Shown piece by piece: positions 16,479-24,682 of a stretch of 64,000 nucleotides of DNA. The position numbers and the translations under genes were made by a program. The stretch is from JAASSS01 sp021767745. GTDB lineage: Bacteria > Pseudomonadota > Gammaproteobacteria > UBA5335. The stretch is taken from NCBI GenBank assembly GCA_034189165.1, contig JAXHVN010000011.1, positions 1-64,000 of the forward strand. Direction: 5' to 3'. The number at the start of each line of letters is the position of its first letter. Position 1 is the first letter of the stretch. The notes under the pieces are model-generated. The model saw nothing but the letters and a program-made list of their open reading frames with translations. It made no database searches and was not told the origin of the DNA.

Positions 16479-17875
16479 GCCCGCGCCGCCCGCGCCGGTG
16501 TGGCGAGCACGTCCAGCAGCCGCTGATGGATCCCGCCGAAACCGCCGTTGCTCATCGCCAGCACTGCATCACCCGGGCGCAGCGCCGGGCGGGCGAGCGC
16601 GAGCAGGTCATCGACCGTCGCCGCCAGTGCCAGCTTGTCGCCGAGCGGCGCCAGCACCGAGGCGACATCCCACGCCAGCGAAGCCGGCGCGTGCACGAAC
16701 ACCGCATCGGCGCCGGCCAGCGCAGCGGCCAGTCCGGCCTGATGAGCTCCGGCGCGCATCGAGTTGGAGCGCAGGTCCAGCAGTGCGATCAGCCGGTCCG
16801 TCGGCCGTCGCTGGCGCAGGCCCTCGATGGCGGCCGCAATCGCCGTGGGATGATGGGCGAAGTCGTCGTAGACGGCGACGCCGCCGGCCTCTCCGCGCAG
16901 TTCCAGCCGACGCCGCACGCCCGCAAAGCTCGCCAGCGCCTGCGCGCCCTGCGCCAACGGCACGCCGGCATGCCGGGCGGCGAGCAGCGCGGCCAGCGCG
17001 TTGGCCGCGTTGTGCGCGCCGAACTGACTCCAGCTCACCCGCACCGACGAGGCCGCCTCACCGGCCGGCGGCTGCACGCGGAACTCGGAGAAATCCGCCG
17101 CCTCGGCCTGCAGGCGCCAGCACGAATCGTCGGCCGCCGCGCCGCTGGCATCGAAGCGCACCAGCTCGCTCCAGCACCCCATCGCCAGCGTCGCTTCCAG
17201 CGCCGTATCGCCGGCCGGGCAGAGGATCTGCCCGTTGCCGGGCACCGTACGCACGAGGTGATGGAACTGCCGGCGGATGGCGGCCAGGTCCGGATAGATG
17301 TCGGCGTGGTCGAACTCGAGATTGTTCAGCACCGCCGTGCGCGGCCGGTAGTGCACGAACTTGGCGCGCTTGTCGAAGAACGCCGTATCGTACTCGTCCG
17401 CCTCGATCACGAAGAAGCTGCCCGCCCCCGCCCGCGCACTGATGCCGAAATTGCCCGGCAGGCCGCCGATCAGGAAACCCGGCGCCAGCCCCGCCTGCTC
17501 CAGCACGTGGGCGAGGATGCTGCTGGTGGTGGTCTTGCCGTGCGTGCCGGCCACCGCCAGCACCCACTTGCCCGGCAGCAGGTGATCGGCCAGCCACTGC
17601 GGGCCGGAGGTGTAGGGAATGCCGCGCTCGAGCACGTACTCCATCGCCGGGTTGCCACGGCTGACCACGTTGCCGACCACCACCAGATCCGGCGCCGGCG
17701 CCAGCGGCGCGGGGCCGTAGCCTTCGTGGATGTCGATACCGAGCGCGGCGAGCTGGTCGCTCATCGGCGGATAAACCGCGGCATCGGACCCGGTGACGCG
17801 GTGACCGGCGGCCTGCGCCAGCGCGGCGATGCCGCCCATGAAGGTGCCGCAGATTCCTAGAATGTGCAGGTGCAT
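16475..17875 (-). CDS. mpl: UDP-MurNAc:L-Ala-gamma-D-Glu-meso-DAP ligase (murein recycling)
   Basis: Reattaches the recycled murein tripeptide to UDP-MurNAc. The 466-residue Mur-ligase-fold protein follows E. coli Mpl closely: HILGICGTFMGGIAALA, GSDAAVYPPMSDQL, the ATP loop VAGTHGKTTTSSIL, GGLPGNFG, FFVIEADEYDTAFFDKRAKFVHY split over two strands, NNLEFDHADI, RRRLELRGE, VYDDFAHHPTAI and MSNGGFGGIHQ. The ATG at 17875, giving MHLHILG, is chosen by family alignment; an upstream in-frame ATG at 17941 would sit in the divergent promoter region. It presumably shares one transcript with ubiX. Confidence 0.96.
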   Translation of the reverse strand: MHLHILGICGTFMGGIAALAQAAGHRVTGSDAAVYPPMSDQLAALGIDIHEGYGPAPLAPAPDLVVVGNVVSRGNPAMEYVLERGIPYTSGPQWLADHLLPGKWVLAVAGTHGKTTTSSILAHVLEQAGLAPGFLIGGLPGNFGISARAGAGSFFVIEADEYDTAFFDKRAKFVHYRPRTAVLNNLEFDHADIYPDLAAIRRQFHHLVRTVPGNGQILCPAGDTALEATLAMGCWSELVRFDASGAAADDSCWRLQAEAADFSEFRVQPPAGEAASSVRVSWSQFGAHNAANALAALLAARHAGVPLAQGAQALASFAGVRRRLELRGEAGGVAVYDDFAHHPTAIAAAIEGLRQRRPTDRLIALLDLRSNSMRAGAHQAGLAAALAGADAVFVHAPASLAWDVASVLAPLGDKLALAATVDDLLALARPALRPGDAVLAMSNGGFGGIHQRLLDVLATPARAARA

Positions 17876-17923
17876 CGGTGCCGGCGAGCCAGAGGTTGAA
17901 CGGTGAGCCAGAGCAGGCATGGC

Positions 17924-17932
17924 ATCATAGCA
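17924..17932 (-). promoter_or_regulatory. Extended -10 for mpl-ubiX
   Basis: Minus-strand TGC-TATGAT is an extended -10 with no good -35. The predicted start leaves a ~42-base leader before the mpl ATG. Confidence 0.4.
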
Positions 17933-17972
17933 GCCCGCCACCGCGCGCCCTGCCGCCGAGAAACCGCTGCCG

Positions 17973-19148
17973 ATGGATCCGATCTACATCGATGACGACC
18001 GCGCCCTGGCCGACCTGTGCCAGTCGCTGCGCGCCGCACCCTACCTCGCGCTCGACACCGAGTTCATGCGGGAGCGCACCTACTTCCCGCAGCTGTGTCT
18101 GATCCAGCTCGGTGCGCCCGGCACCATCGCCTGCATCGATCCGCTGCGCGTCGGCGAGCTGTCGCCGCTGCGCGAGCTGCTGCTGGACCCCGGCATCGAG
18201 AAAGTGCTGCACGCAGCCCATCAGGATCTGGAACTGTTCTTCCATCGCTGGCAGGCCGTGCCGGCACCCGTGTTCGACACTCAGCTTGCGGCCTCGCTGC
18301 TGGGTCATGGCCATCAGCTGGGCTATGCCGCGCTGGTCCAGCAGCTGCTCGGCACCTCGCTGAGCAAGGCCCACAGCCGGGCCGACTGGAGCCGGCGTCC
18401 GCTCAGCGCGGCCGAACTCGCCTACGCGGCCGATGACGTCCGCTACCTGATGCCGGTGTACGAGCGCCTGCGTGCCGAGCTGGCCGCCCGGGATCGGCTG
18501 GACTGGCTGCAGGCGGAGGCCACGCTGGCCGCCGAACCCGGCCGCTACCGGCCCGATCCGGCGCAGGCCTGGCAGCGCATCGGCCGCACCGGCAGCCTCA
18601 AGCCCGCCTCGCTCGCCGTGCTGCAGGGCCTGGCAGCCTGGCGCGAGCAGCAGGCCGTCGATGCCGACCGGCCGCGGCAATGGCTGCTGAAGGACGACAT
18701 CCTGGTGGACATCGCCCGGCGCCTGCCGCAGGAGATGAGCCAGCTGCAGCGCATCCGCAACCTGCCGGAGGCGACCCTGCGCAAGCACGGCCAGACGCTG
18801 CTGACGCTGGTCGAGCGCCATCGCCAGGTGCCGGCGCCGGAACTGCGCGCCCGCGCCCCGCTGGGACCGGCCGGCGAGGCGGCCGTGGACCTGCTGAACG
18901 CGACCCTGCGGCTGGAAGCCGCGCGACTGCAGATCGCGCCGCAGGCCCTGGCCGGACGGCGCGAGCTGGAGGCGCTGGCAGCCGGCCACCCGCCGGCCGA
19001 GATCCTGGACGGCTGGCGGGTGGCGGCAATCGGCCCGGCGCTGGAGGCGGCACTCGCCGGGCGTACCGCGCTGCGCATCGCGCCGCGACCGCCCGCCGGG
19101 CCGGCCACCGCGGAGCTGCTGGATATCGCCGGAGAGGAGACGCCCTAG
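17973..19148 (+). CDS. rnd: Ribonuclease D
   Basis: 3'-5' exoribonuclease trimming tRNA precursors and structured RNA. DEDDy exonuclease domain in the first ~200 residues: LALDTEFMRERTYFPQLCLIQ (Asp28, Glu30), VLHAAHQDLELFFH, DTQLAASLLGHGHQLGYAALV and YAADDVRYL. HRDC-type helical repeats follow in residues ~215-380. At 391 residues it is full length. Its TAG stop shares the tetranucleotide CTAG with the stop of the convergent adk gene, a 4-base tail-to-tail overlap. Confidence 0.93.
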   Translation: MDPIYIDDDRALADLCQSLRAAPYLALDTEFMRERTYFPQLCLIQLGAPGTIACIDPLRVGELSPLRELLLDPGIEKVLHAAHQDLELFFHRWQAVPAPVFDTQLAASLLGHGHQLGYAALVQQLLGTSLSKAHSRADWSRRPLSAAELAYAADDVRYLMPVYERLRAELAARDRLDWLQAEATLAAEPGRYRPDPAQAWQRIGRTGSLKPASLAVLQGLAAWREQQAVDADRPRQWLLKDDILVDIARRLPQEMSQLQRIRNLPEATLRKHGQTLLTLVERHRQVPAPELRARAPLGPAGEAAVDLLNATLRLEAARLQIAPQALAGRRELEALAAGHPPAEILDGWRVAAIGPALEAALAGRTALRIAPRPPAGPATAELLDIAGEETP

Positions 19149-19798
19149 GCGGCGTCGCCGGCGAGCACGCGCTCGATGCGGGCGGTGATCTCGTCGACCG
19201 GCCCGGTGCCGGGGATGGTCGTCAACAGGCTCTGCTGACCGTAGTAGGCGATCAGCGGCTGGGTCTGCTCGGTATAGACCCCCAGCCGGTTGCGGATGGT
19301 CTCTTCGTTGTCGTCGGAGCGCTGGATCAACTCGCCGCCGCACTTGTCGCAGACGCCCGCCTGCTGCGGCGGCGAGAGGTGCGTGTTGTACACCGCGCCA
19401 CAGCTGCTGCAGGTTCGCCGGCCAGTCAGCCGCTTGATGAGCTCCGCCTCGGGCACATCGATGTGCAGCGCGTGCTCAAGCGGCTGCGTGAGCTGGGCCA
19501 GCATGCGATCGAGCGCATCCGCTTGGCTGAGGTTGCGCGGGAAGCCGTCGAGGATGAAGCCCGAGGCGGCGTCCTGCTCGCTCAGGCGCTCGCGGATCAT
19601 GCCCAGTACGATCTCGTCGCTGACCAGCTCGCCGGCATCCATGGCCGCCTTGGCCTGCCGGCCGAGCGGCGTGCCGGCCTTGACGGCCGCCCGCAGCAGA
19701 TCACCGGTGGAGACCTGCGGCACACCATGCCGCGCCACCAGACGCTGTGCCTGCGTCCCCTTCCCTGACCCGGGCGCCCCCAGGAGCACAATACGCAT
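19145..19798 (-). CDS. adk: Adenylate kinase, zinc-type LID
   Basis: Interconverts ATP, ADP and AMP. The 217-residue long-form enzyme has the P-loop GAPGSGKGT (7-15), STGDLLR, LDGFPRNLSQA and a LID domain with four cysteines: Cys130, Cys133, Cys150 and Cys153 (CSSC, CDKC). A four-Cys LID binds structural zinc in Gram-positive enzymes, whereas the E. coli enzyme uses a hydrogen-bond network instead. The ATG at 19798 follows a long leader from a readable promoter and the family start is MRIVLLGAPG. Converges with rnd sharing CTAG. Confidence 0.96.
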   Translation of the reverse strand: MRIVLLGAPGSGKGTQAQRLVARHGVPQVSTGDLLRAAVKAGTPLGRQAKAAMDAGELVSDEIVLGMIRERLSEQDAASGFILDGFPRNLSQADALDRMLAQLTQPLEHALHIDVPEAELIKRLTGRRTCSSCGAVYNTHLSPPQQAGVCDKCGGELIQRSDDNEETIRNRLGVYTEQTQPLIAYYGQQSLLTTIPGTGPVDEITARIERVLAGDAA

Positions 19799-19877
19799 AG
19801 TGCAAATCCGCCTTCGATTTCGTCCCGCCCAGCCGGTCGGCTGGACCGCCGGCACCTTGGCGCCGGCAAAAGAATCA

Positions 19878-19906
19878 AAGCTACCCGCGCCGCCCGGACC
19901 CGTCAA
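19878..19906 (-). promoter_or_regulatory. Probable adk promoter
   Basis: Minus-strand TTGACG (19906-19901), 17 bases, TAGCTT (19883-19878). Spacing is ideal and the -35 is good; the -10 is a 3 of 6 match. Confidence 0.4.
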
Positions 19907-19940
19907 TCGAGGCCGCCATGCCGCGGCAGCACGAGGCGCC

Positions 19941-19946
19941 TATAAT
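19941..19946 (+). promoter_or_regulatory. Perfect -10 hexamer for ppa
   Basis: TATAAT is an exact consensus -10 in the adk-ppa divergent gap (219 bases), 71 bases before the ppa start. No convincing -35 is found at 16-18 bases, so activator help is possible. Confidence 0.5.
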
Positions 19947-20017
19947 GTCGCGCCGAAACCTCTGCGGACCGCCCCCTGCCGCCGTCCGCAATCCGCCCCT
20001 AGTCAAGGAGAGCACAC

Positions 20018-20554
20018 ATGGCCTTTGCCAGCGTCACGCCCGGCAGCGATGCCCCCGCCGCCGTCAACGTCGCCATCGAGATCCCGATGCGCAGCGACCC
20101 GGTCAAGTACGAGGTCGACAAGGACACCGGCACGCTGTTCGTCGACCGGCTGATGGGCACCGCGATGCACTATCCGTGCAACTACGGCTTCGTGCCGCAG
20201 ACACTGGCCGAGGACGGCGATCCGGTGGACGTGCTGGTGATCACGCCGTTCCCGCTGATCCACGGCTGTGTGATCAAGGTGCGACCGCTCGGCATGCTGA
20301 GCATGAGCGACGAGGCCGGCACCGATCACAAGGTCCTGGCGGTGCCGACCGACAAGATCGCCGGCGGCGTGTACGAGAAGGTGCAGTCGCTGGACGATCT
20401 GCCGGCGATCACGCTCTCGCAGATCGAGCACTTCTTCGATCACTACAAGGATCTGGAGAAGAACAAGTGGGTGAAGATCGAGGGCTGGGCCGACCGCGAG
20501 GCCGCCGAGCGCGAGATCACCGCCGGCATGGAGCGCTACGCCCGGGAAGGCTAG
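20018..20554 (+). CDS. ppa: Inorganic pyrophosphatase
   Basis: Family I soluble Mg-dependent enzyme hydrolysing pyrophosphate. The 178 residues have IEIPMRSDPVKYEVDK, HYPCNYGFVPQTLAEDGDPVDVLVI split over two elements with the catalytic Asp cluster (DGDPVDVLV), and DEAGTDHKVLAVP. Length matches the E. coli enzyme (about 175). AAGGAGAG lies 8 bases before the ATG. The stop shares CTAG with moaE, which converges on it. Confidence 0.97.
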   Translation: MAFASVTPGSDAPAAVNVAIEIPMRSDPVKYEVDKDTGTLFVDRLMGTAMHYPCNYGFVPQTLAEDGDPVDVLVITPFPLIHGCVIKVRPLGMLSMSDEAGTDHKVLAVPTDKIAGGVYEKVQSLDDLPAITLSQIEHFFDHYKDLEKNKWVKIEGWADREAAEREITAGMERYAREG

Positions 20555-21069
20555 CCGGGTAACCCGGTCGACGCCGCGGGGTCGGCGCCGGGGATGGCAG
20601 CACCGTCCGCTGCGGCCGGGGTATTCGCCTCGACCCAGCGGGCACTGCCGTCGCTGAAGCACTCCCGCTTCCAGAACGGCGCCTCGTACTTGAGCGCCTC
20701 GATCATCTGCCGGCAGGCGGAGAAGGCCGCCGCCCGGCGTGTGGCCAGGGCCGCGACCAGCACGATCGGCTCGCCCGGCGCCACCCGCCCCACCCGATGC
20801 ACGATGCGCCCAGCAAGCAGGTCGTGCGCAGCAGCGGCCATGGTCGCGATGCGCTGCAGCTCGCGCTCGGTCATGCCGGGATAGTGCTCGAGCTCCAGGG
20901 CCGTCAGGCGCGGGCCATCCGGCTCGGCCGGATCGGCGGCGTCGGCGCGCGCCGTGCCGAGAAAGATCGCACTGGCGCCCACCGCGGGCGCGAGCGCGCT
21001 CTGCAGCGCCGCGAGCTCCGCCCACGGATCGAACGGCACCGGCGCCAGCCGGATGCCGGCCTCAGCCAC
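20551..21069 (-). CDS. moaE: Molybdopterin synthase, catalytic subunit
   Basis: Converts cyclic pyranopterin phosphate to molybdopterin with sulfur from MoaD. The 172-residue protein has GASAIFLGTARAD, LELEHYPGMTERELQRIA, RIVHRVGRVAPGEPIVLVAALATRRAAAF and the C-terminal EALKYEAPFWKRE with the conserved KYEAPFWKKE lysines. A short proline/alanine tail extends past the family end. Its start overlaps moaD by 8 bases. Converges with ppa sharing CTAG. Confidence 0.95.
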   Translation of the reverse strand: MAEAGIRLAPVPFDPWAELAALQSALAPAVGASAIFLGTARADAADPAEPDGPRLTALELEHYPGMTERELQRIATMAAAAHDLLAGRIVHRVGRVAPGEPIVLVAALATRRAAAFSACRQMIEALKYEAPFWKRECFSDGSARWVEANTPAAADGAAIPGADPAASTGLPG

Positions 21070-21295
21070 CGGTCACCGGCGGGAAGAAGCCGACCTCGTC
21101 GCCATCGGCCACCGGATCATCCCAACCCGCGTACTGCTGGTTGACCGCCATCAGCAGCTTGCCGGGCGGCGCCCGCTCGCCCACCGCCTGGTGCCAGACA
21201 TCGCCGACCGTGCGCACGGCGGCGGCCGGCACTTCGGCATCCGTGCACTGCAGCAGCTCACGCAGCGACGCAAAGAATCGCACCTGCACACTCAT
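21062..21295 (-). CDS. moaD: Molybdopterin synthase, sulfur carrier subunit
   Basis: A 77-residue ubiquitin-like protein ending in the essential Gly-Gly (FFPPVTGG) that is thiocarboxylated and delivers sulfur to MoaE. The start VQVRFFASLRELL and the segment LLMAVNQQYAGWDDPVADGDEVGF split over strands are typical. The ATG at 21295 (MSVQVRFF) follows GAGAGACG; an ATG four codons upstream is less likely. moaD-moaE on one strand diverges from moaC, so three of the molybdopterin genes are clustered; moaA and moaB are not in the window. Confidence 0.95.
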   Translation of the reverse strand: MSVQVRFFASLRELLQCTDAEVPAAAVRTVGDVWHQAVGERAPPGKLLMAVNQQYAGWDDPVADGDEVGFFPPVTGG

Positions 21296-21396
21296 CGTCT
21301 CTCTCACCGTCCGCCGACCGCCGGCGCGCGCCGGTCGTCGGCGCCCACTCCGAGCCGTTATGATCCCGCGCTCGGCCTTCGAGCGACAACCGGCCC

Positions 21397-21882
21397 ATGA
21401 ACGAGCAGTTCACACACCTCAACGCCGCGGGCGAGGCCCGCATGGTGGACGTCGGCGACAAGCGCGCGACCACTCGCAGTGCGCTGGCCGCCGGCCGGAT
21501 CGTGATGCAGCCGCAGACGCTGGCGGCGATCCGCAGCCAGCAGGCCGCCAAGGGCGACGTGCTGGCGGTGGCACGCATCGCCGCGATCATGGCCGCCAAG
21601 CGCACCGCCGAGCTGATTCCGCTGTGCCACCCGCTGCCGCTGACCAAGGTGGAGATCGAATTCGAGCTGCAGGCGCCGGCGGCGGTGGAGTGCCGGGCCC
21701 GCGTCGCCACGCTCGCCCCGACGGGCGTGGAGATGGAGGCGCTGACTGCGGTGCAGGTCGCGCTGCTGACGATCTACGACATGTGCAAGGCGCAGGATCG
21801 GGCGATGTCCTTCCAGGACGTGCGCCTGCTGAGCAAGACCGGCGGTGCGAGCGGCGACTGGCACCGCCCGGCCGCCGACTGA
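21397..21882 (+). CDS. moaC: Cyclic pyranopterin monophosphate synthase
   Basis: Second enzyme of molybdenum cofactor synthesis, acting with MoaA on GTP. The 161 residues have FTHLNAAGEARMVDVGDK, AKGDVLAVARIAAIMAAKRTAELIPLCHPLPLTK in shorter conserved blocks, TGVEMEALTAVQVALLTIYDMCKAQDR and the terminal SKTGGASGDW. It diverges from moaD-moaE across ~100 bases that include a TATGAT hexamer near 21359. The stop overlaps the next ATG (TGATG). Confidence 0.97.
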   Translation: MNEQFTHLNAAGEARMVDVGDKRATTRSALAAGRIVMQPQTLAAIRSQQAAKGDVLAVARIAAIMAAKRTAELIPLCHPLPLTKVEIEFELQAPAAVECRARVATLAPTGVEMEALTAVQVALLTIYDMCKAQDRAMSFQDVRLLSKTGGASGDWHRPAAD

Positions 21883-22814
21883 TGGCGCACACCCACGCCC
21901 ATGGCGCCCACGACGACGGGTCGGGTGCTGCCGGCAACGCGCGCACGCTGCTGCTGGCGCTGCTGCTGACCGGCGGCTTCGCGCTGGTCGAGTTCGCCGG
22001 CGGCTGGCTGGCCAACTCGCTGGCGCTGATCAGCGATGCCGGTCACATGGTCACCGATACCGCCGCGCTGGCATTGGCGGCCATCGCCGCCCGCGTCGCC
22101 CTGCGGCCGGCCGACACACGCATGAGCTACGGCCGCGGGCGTGCCGACGTGCTGGCCGGGCTGGCGAACGGCATCTTCATGCTGGTGCTGGTCGGGTTGA
22201 TCGCGCTGAGCGCCGTGCAGCGCCTGTGGCAGCCGGCGCCGGTCGCCGGCGGCATGGTCATCGTGCTCGGCCTGCTGGGCCTGCTGGTCAACCTGGTGGT
22301 GCTGTGGGTGCTGCACGGGGGCGAGCAGAGCCTGAACCTGCGCGGCGCCATGCTGCACGTCATCGGCGACCTGCTCGGCTCGCTCGGCGCCACGGCGGCG
22401 GGCGTGGTCATCTGGCTGACGGGCTGGACGCCGATCGACCCGCTGCTCTCGCTGCTGATCTGCGGGCTGATCGTGCTGGCCAGCGTGCAGCTGCTGCGCG
22501 AGGCGATCAACGTGCTGATGGAGGCGGTGCCGCGCCACCTCGACCTGAGCCGGATCGGCTATGCCATGGCGGCGGTCCCGGGCGTGCAGTCGGTACATGA
22601 CCTGCACGTCTGGACACTCGGCGCCGGCCGCTGCGCGCTCTCGGCGCACGTGCAGATCGGCCGGCTCGAAGACTGGCCCGGCGTGCTGACCGGGCTGCAG
22701 GCGCTGCTGCGCGAGCAGTTCGGCATCGACCATGCCACACTGCAGCCCGAACCGGCGGCCCTGCCCCTGTACCGCATGCCCTACCCGCCGGCCACCGAGG
22801 GAGGCGCGCCGTGA
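21882..22814 (+). CDS. Cation diffusion facilitator, zinc/cadmium efflux type
   Basis: Proton-driven exporter of divalent metal from the cytosol. The 310 residues start with a His-rich stretch (HTHAHGAH) and have six membrane helices; the binding-site pairs are in LISDAGHMVTDTAALAL (TM2) and MLHVIGDLLGSLGA (TM5), the HxxxD pattern of Zn/Cd transporters such as ZitB and CzcD. The C-terminal cytosolic domain contains VPGVQSVHDLHVWTLG. The start overlaps the moaC stop by one base and the stop overlaps the next gene (GTGA), so all three are probably co-transcribed. Confidence 0.92.
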   Translation: MAHTHAHGAHDDGSGAAGNARTLLLALLLTGGFALVEFAGGWLANSLALISDAGHMVTDTAALALAAIAARVALRPADTRMSYGRGRADVLAGLANGIFMLVLVGLIALSAVQRLWQPAPVAGGMVIVLGLLGLLVNLVVLWVLHGGEQSLNLRGAMLHVIGDLLGSLGATAAGVVIWLTGWTPIDPLLSLLICGLIVLASVQLLREAINVLMEAVPRHLDLSRIGYAMAAVPGVQSVHDLHVWTLGAGRCALSAHVQIGRLEDWPGVLTGLQALLREQFGIDHATLQPEPAALPLYRMPYPPATEGGAP

Positions 22815-23551
22815 GCGACATCGAGATCGACCGCCAGGACCGCGTGCTGACGCTGCGCCTGACACGGCCGGCCAAGCGCAACGCGCTCACCGTGGCGATG
22901 TATCGCGCGCTCACCGCCGCCCTGGAGGCGGCGCCGGGGGAGGATATCGGCGCCATCGTCTTCGGCGGCGATACCGAGTGCTTCACCGCCGGCAACGACC
23001 TGCAGGAGTTCCTGACCGATCCGCCCGCCGGGCCGGATGCGCCGGTGCTCTGCTTCCTGCGGGCCCTCGCCCGCTGTCCGTTGCCATTGCTGGCAGCCGT
23101 CAACGGCGCCGCGGTGGGCATCGGCACCACGCTGCTGCTGCACTGCGACTACGTCTACGCCGGGGAGAATGCCCGCTTCCAGCTGCCCTTCGTGCCGCTC
23201 GGCCTGGCGCCCGAGGGAGGCGCCAGTGTGCTGCTGCCGGCGCTGGTCGGTCCGCGGCGGGCGGCTGCGCTACTCTATGAGGGCGAACCGTTCACCGCCG
23301 CCCAGGCGCAGGCATGGGGGCTGGTGGATGCCGTGGTGGCGCCGGCGGACGCGCTGGGACAGGCACAACGCAAGGCGCAGGCGCTGGCGGCGCTGCCGGG
23401 CGGGGCCATCCGCGCTACGCGCATGCTGCTGCAGGCGCCCCGTCAGGCCGAGATACTCGCCGCCATCGATCGCGAGGCGGCCCTGTTCGGCGAACGCCTG
23501 CGTTCGGCCGAGGCGCGTGCCGCGATGCAGGCCGCCCTGCGGCGCCGCTGA
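22811..23551 (+). CDS. Enoyl-CoA hydratase/isomerase family protein
   Basis: Crotonase-fold protein of 246 residues. The oxyanion-hole segments are present: RPAKRNALTVAMY, CFTAGNDLQEFL and AAVNGAAVGIGTTLLLHCDYVYAGENARFQLPFVPLGL (in pieces). The position usually holding the first catalytic Glu of hydratases is occupied around PFVPLGLAPEGGASVLLP, where Glu of PEGG aligns with the second acid, so isomerase or hydratase activity is possible. Closest in layout to the short PaaB/YdiO-neighbour type crotonases. The substrate is unknown. GTG start overlaps the transporter stop. Confidence 0.85.
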   Translation: MSDIEIDRQDRVLTLRLTRPAKRNALTVAMYRALTAALEAAPGEDIGAIVFGGDTECFTAGNDLQEFLTDPPAGPDAPVLCFLRALARCPLPLLAAVNGAAVGIGTTLLLHCDYVYAGENARFQLPFVPLGLAPEGGASVLLPALVGPRRAAALLYEGEPFTAAQAQAWGLVDAVVAPADALGQAQRKAQALAALPGGAIRATRMLLQAPRQAEILAAIDREAALFGERLRSAEARAAMQAALRRR

Positions 23552-23589
23552 ATCCCTCTCAACTCCAGCCAGAAGAAGCTCGAATCGTC

Positions 23590-23907
23590 ATGCGTAAATC
23601 CCTCCACTGTCTGCTGCTCGCGGGCAGCGCATCGCTGACTGCCTGCAGCTGGGTGCCGCTGAACCCGGAGGCCGAGGCCGTGATGGTGCTGCCCCCGGAA
23701 CGGGTGGCGCATTGCCAGCGGCTGGGTCAGACGCGCGTCTCCGGCCTGCAGAATCTTGGCGCGATTCCGCGCCGGCCGGAGATCGTGGACGAGGAATTCG
23801 CCACCATCGCCCGCAATACGGCGGCGCAGATGGGCGGCGATACCATCGCCCCGCTCGGCGAGCGGGTCGAGGGCCAGCAGACCTTCGGCATCTACCGCTG
23901 CCTGTAG
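23590..23907 (+). CDS. Small lipoprotein, DUF4156 type
   Basis: A 105-residue protein with a lipoprotein signal peptide (LHCLLLAGSASLTAC, lipobox LTAC). The mature part has LNPEAEAVMVLPPERVAHCQRLGQT and a C-terminal GGDTIAPLGERVEGQQTFGIYRC, which matches the YjeI/DUF4156 family, including the paired cysteines. Function of the family is unknown; outer-membrane attachment is expected because no Asp follows the lipidated Cys. It begins 38 bases after the hydratase gene. Confidence 0.8.
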   Translation: MRKSLHCLLLAGSASLTACSWVPLNPEAEAVMVLPPERVAHCQRLGQTRVSGLQNLGAIPRRPEIVDEEFATIARNTAAQMGGDTIAPLGERVEGQQTFGIYRCL

Positions 23908-23923
23908 CGTTGCTGCGAGCCGG

Positions 23924-24673
23924 CTAGCGCAGGCCTCGTCCGGCCAGCAGGCGGGTCGGCAGCAGCGGCAGCAGATAGCGCGCCATCGCCCACGGCCAGG
24001 CGGGCACGACCGCCCGCGCACTGCGCCGCTCGATGTGCCGGGCGATGCGCTCGCCGCCATCGGCGGCGTCGATCAGGAACGGCCGTGAACGCAGGCCCTG
24101 GTTGATCGGTGTGTCGATGAAGCCGGGGTAGATCGCCGTCACCTCGATCGGCTCGGCCAGCGTCTCCGCCCGCAGCGCCTCCAGATAGGCGGCCAGACCG
24201 GCCTTGGAGGCGGAATAGGCAGCCGTGCCGGGCAGGCCGCGAAAGCCCGCCACCGAGCCGGTGGCGATGAGCTGGCCGCCCCCGTGGGCACGGAACCACG
24301 CCAGCGCGGCGTCCAGGGTCGCCATCGCCCCGAGCAGATTCACCTGCACGCAGCGCAGATCGGCGGCCAGCTGGCCACTGCCGACCCGCCCGCCGCTGCC
24401 GATGCCGGCGTTGGCAAACACCGCGTCCAACCCATCCAGCGCTTCGGCGGCCCAGGGGATGGCTGCCGCCACGGCATCCGGGTCGGTCACGTCCAGCGCC
24501 CGGATCGTCACGCGAGCACCGGGCACGGCGGACTCGATCTCGCGCGCCGCCTGCGCCAGCAGGGTCTCCCGCCGGGCCGTGAGCGCCAGCCGGTAGCCGC
24601 GCCGGGCCAGCGCCATGGCAGTGGCCCGGCCGATGCCGCTGCTGGCACCGGTAATCAGCAGCGCGCGCCCCAT
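23924..24673 (-). CDS. Short-chain dehydrogenase/reductase
   Basis: NAD(P)-binding classical SDR, 249 residues: TGASSGIG at 8-15, DVTD near 61, NAGIGSGG around 88 and the catalytic Ser140, Tyr153 and Lys157 (YSASK). Arg/Arg after the second strand (LTARRE) favours NADP. The C-terminus has hydrophobic WPWAMARYLLPLLPTRLLAG, like the membrane-proximal DltE/YbbO type SDRs that act on lipid or aldehyde substrates. It is third in a ROK kinase, PfpI, SDR transcript, 9 bases after the PfpI gene. Confidence 0.88.
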   Translation of the reverse strand: MGRALLITGASSGIGRATAMALARRGYRLALTARRETLLAQAAREIESAVPGARVTIRALDVTDPDAVAAAIPWAAEALDGLDAVFANAGIGSGGRVGSGQLAADLRCVQVNLLGAMATLDAALAWFRAHGGGQLIATGSVAGFRGLPGTAAYSASKAGLAAYLEALRAETLAEPIEVTAIYPGFIDTPINQGLRSRPFLIDAADGGERIARHIERRSARAVVPAWPWAMARYLLPLLPTRLLAGRGLR

Positions 24674-24682
24674 GCCGGCGCC

